From Limnoglobus sp043780595 (GTDB taxonomy: Bacteria; Planctomycetota; Planctomycetia; Gemmatales; Gemmataceae): a DNA stretch of 7,668 nt. Under the pieces are notes generated by a model. The model searched no databases and was not told where the DNA came from. It was given only the letters and a program-made list of their open reading frames with translations. The translations under genes were made by a program, and so were the position numbers. The stretch lies in NCBI GenBank assembly GCA_043780595.1, contig JAYWCL010000200.1, positions 1-7,668 on the forward strand. The letters are read 5' to 3'. Below, one piece after another: positions 6,822-7,668 of the stretch (within the stretch, counting starts at the first letter, position 1; each line of letters opens with the position of its first letter).

Positions 6822-6861
6822 GAACGGTTCGAGAAATCGAACCGATCGCACCAAACCGTTC
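6822..6861 (+). promoter_or_regulatory. Two mutually exclusive 8-pair stems upstream of the surface-protein gene
   Basis: CGGTTCGA at 6825-6832 pairs perfectly with TCGAACCG at 6837-6844, closing a GAAA tetraloop. The same 5' arm can instead pair over a longer range, GAACGGTT at 6822-6829 with AACCGTTC at 6854-6861. Both cannot form at once. Such an arrangement in a leader about 90-130 bases before a start codon would suit an attenuator or RNA switch, but a transcript start is not known and no follow-up T-run is present, so function is inference. Confidence 0.3.
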
Positions 6862-6935
6862 GGCTCGCAGACACGTCTAATCGACGGACGGACTCAGTCC
6901 GCATTCCACCACACACTCAGCGTCTTCATCCCAGC

Positions 6936-6943
6936 AAGAGGAA
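6936..6943 (+). promoter_or_regulatory. Ribosome binding site that fixes the surface-protein start
   Basis: AAGAGGAA lies with its GAGG core eight bases before the ATG at 6950. No upstream in-frame start has a comparable site nearby, and this start places the LEDR motif at residues 38-41, the usual distance for planctomycete proteins of this kind. Confidence 0.65.
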
Positions 6944-6949
6944 CGAACC

Positions 6950-7668
6950 ATGGGTTCTCGGTTCGCCCGATTTCGAGGCTTCACCAAACGTATCCTGGGC
7001 GATCGCAAGCCGAGCTTCGGCCCGACGATTGCATCGAGGATGATACCCGAGTTCGTCCAACTCGAAGATCGTGCGGTTCCCGCGACCTTCGTGGTGACGA
7101 ACATTCTCGATAGCAAGCGCGACACGGTCGGCGGCTTGTCGTTGCGAGATGCCATCATTGCATCGAACTCGAACCCCGGCTTCGACCGGATCGAATTCAA
7201 CATCCCCCGCAGCCCGTCGGTCCGACCGATTCCCGGTCAGACGAGCGAAAACTATTACCCGATCGTTCTGGCAACGACGCTGCCCGACCTGACCGATCCG
7301 GCCGGGGTCAGCATCGACGCGACGACGCAGCCGCGCAACGACAAAGCGAGTACGCGGCCGATCGTGCAACTGCTGCCCGACCCCAACCCCGGTGCGTTCC
7401 CGAATGAAATCGGCGCGATGTACATTACGGGTCAGAACAACGTGATCCGCGGGTTCGTCATTACGGGCTTCCCCGGTGCAGCGATCAACTTCATCGGCAA
7501 TAACGCGAAGAATAACACGGTCATCGGTAACTGGATCAACACCGACATCACCGGCACGAAGAGTTGGAACCAAGACCCGATCATCTTGAGCGCCCGTCCT
7601 CCCGGTACGCCGGACGAGTTGACAAACAGTGGGCCAACGCCCGTTGCGAACGCGAAGCACGTCCTCGG
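6950..7668 (+). CDS. Planctomycete surface protein with LEDR motif and beta-helix repeats, truncated by the window
   Basis: The 239 visible codons have no stop, so the gene continues past the right edge. The product begins with a basic stretch (MGSRFARFRGFTKRILGDRK, 1-20), then VQLEDRAVPATF (36-47), matching the N-terminal motif of planctomycete extracellular proteins (Pfam Planc_extracel type). Next is a CSLREA-like segment, GGLSLRDAIIASNSNPGFDRIEF (61-83), in which the usual cysteine is leucine. From about 155, MYITGQNNVIRGFVITGFPG, then NNTVIGNWINTDITGT (188-203), show the spaced V/I and N/G pattern of right-handed parallel beta-helix repeats. The likely role is a large secreted or cell-surface structural or adhesive protein; no catalytic residues are visible. 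There is no hydrophobic signal-peptide core. A strong ribosome binding site precedes the start. Its link to mfd is only position. Confidence 0.87.
   Translation, partial: MGSRFARFRGFTKRILGDRKPSFGPTIASRMIPEFVQLEDRAVPATFVVTNILDSKRDTVGGLSLRDAIIASNSNPGFDRIEFNIPRSPSVRPIPGQTSENYYPIVLATTLPDLTDPAGVSIDATTQPRNDKASTRPIVQLLPDPNPGAFPNEIGAMYITGQNNVIRGFVITGFPGAAINFIGNNAKNNTVIGNWINTDITGTKSWNQDPIILSARPPGTPDELTNSGPTPVANAKHVL

Larger units (their letters stand above)
6565..6949. other. 385-base intergenic stretch between mfd and the surface-protein gene
   Basis: I find no believable gene here. Open frames that cross it are arginine-rich, lack family resemblance and run in other frames through the start of the next gene. 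The stretch begins with a GCGAATT repeat (6565-6571 and 6575-6581) and holds several inverted repeats listed separately, plus CGGAC/GTCCG at 6889-6893 and 6897-6901. It should contain the mfd terminator and the surface-gene promoter, but I see no clear -35/-10 pair and no stem followed by a T-run. Confidence 0.6.

Noticed and set aside
6580..7113. 177-codon plus-strand frame across the mfd/surface-gene gap
   Set aside because: It starts at TTG without a ribosome site, has no recognisable domain, and overlaps the surface gene by over 160 bases in a different frame.
6926..7660. 244-codon minus-strand frame at the right end
   Set aside because: It is antisense to the LEDR-motif surface protein, whose plus-strand frame has recognisable motifs and a ribosome binding site.

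Overview
The window most likely comes from a planctomycete, probably of the Gemmata type. The clearest sign is the truncated gene at the right end, whose protein carries the N-terminal LEDRAVPA motif typical of planctomycete surface proteins, followed by a CSLREA-like segment and beta-helix repeats. The GC-rich codon use, many single-gene or loosely packed units, and the structured intergenic DNA agree with this. I see no tRNA, rRNA, CRISPR array, insertion sequence or phage gene.

Layout. Bases 1-289 hold no convincing gene but contain four successive inverted repeats, the first part of which looks like an interspersed intergenic repeat. From 2671 leftwards to 290, four minus-strand genes lie in close series with gaps of 26, 21 and 13 bases, probably one operon: apt (adenine phosphoribosyltransferase), a small multi-pass membrane protein of unknown role, hisI (phosphoribosyl-AMP cyclohydrolase), and a class I aldolase/lyase of the DapA/NanA family that does not look like genuine DapA. 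A 74-base divergent gap separates apt from a plus-strand pair: a GNAT acetyltransferase and mfd, the transcription-repair coupling factor, which fills the centre of the window (1112 codons, complete).

After mfd comes a 385-base gene-free stretch with a 12-pair inverted repeat close to the mfd stop and two mutually exclusive 8-pair stems nearer to the next gene. That gene, from 6950 and running off the window, encodes the surface protein.

How the genes relate. apt and hisI both belong to phosphoribosyl metabolism (purine salvage and histidine synthesis), but no single pathway unites the four minus-strand genes, so the grouping looks like a housekeeping operon of convenience. mfd is a conserved DNA-repair gene, and its GNAT neighbour has no evident link to repair. 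I do not see a new multi-gene system here. The points most worth a second look are the intergenic structures, a possible leaderless start for mfd, an insertion in its RNA-polymerase-interaction domain, the subfamily of the DapA-like enzyme, and the export signal of the surface protein.
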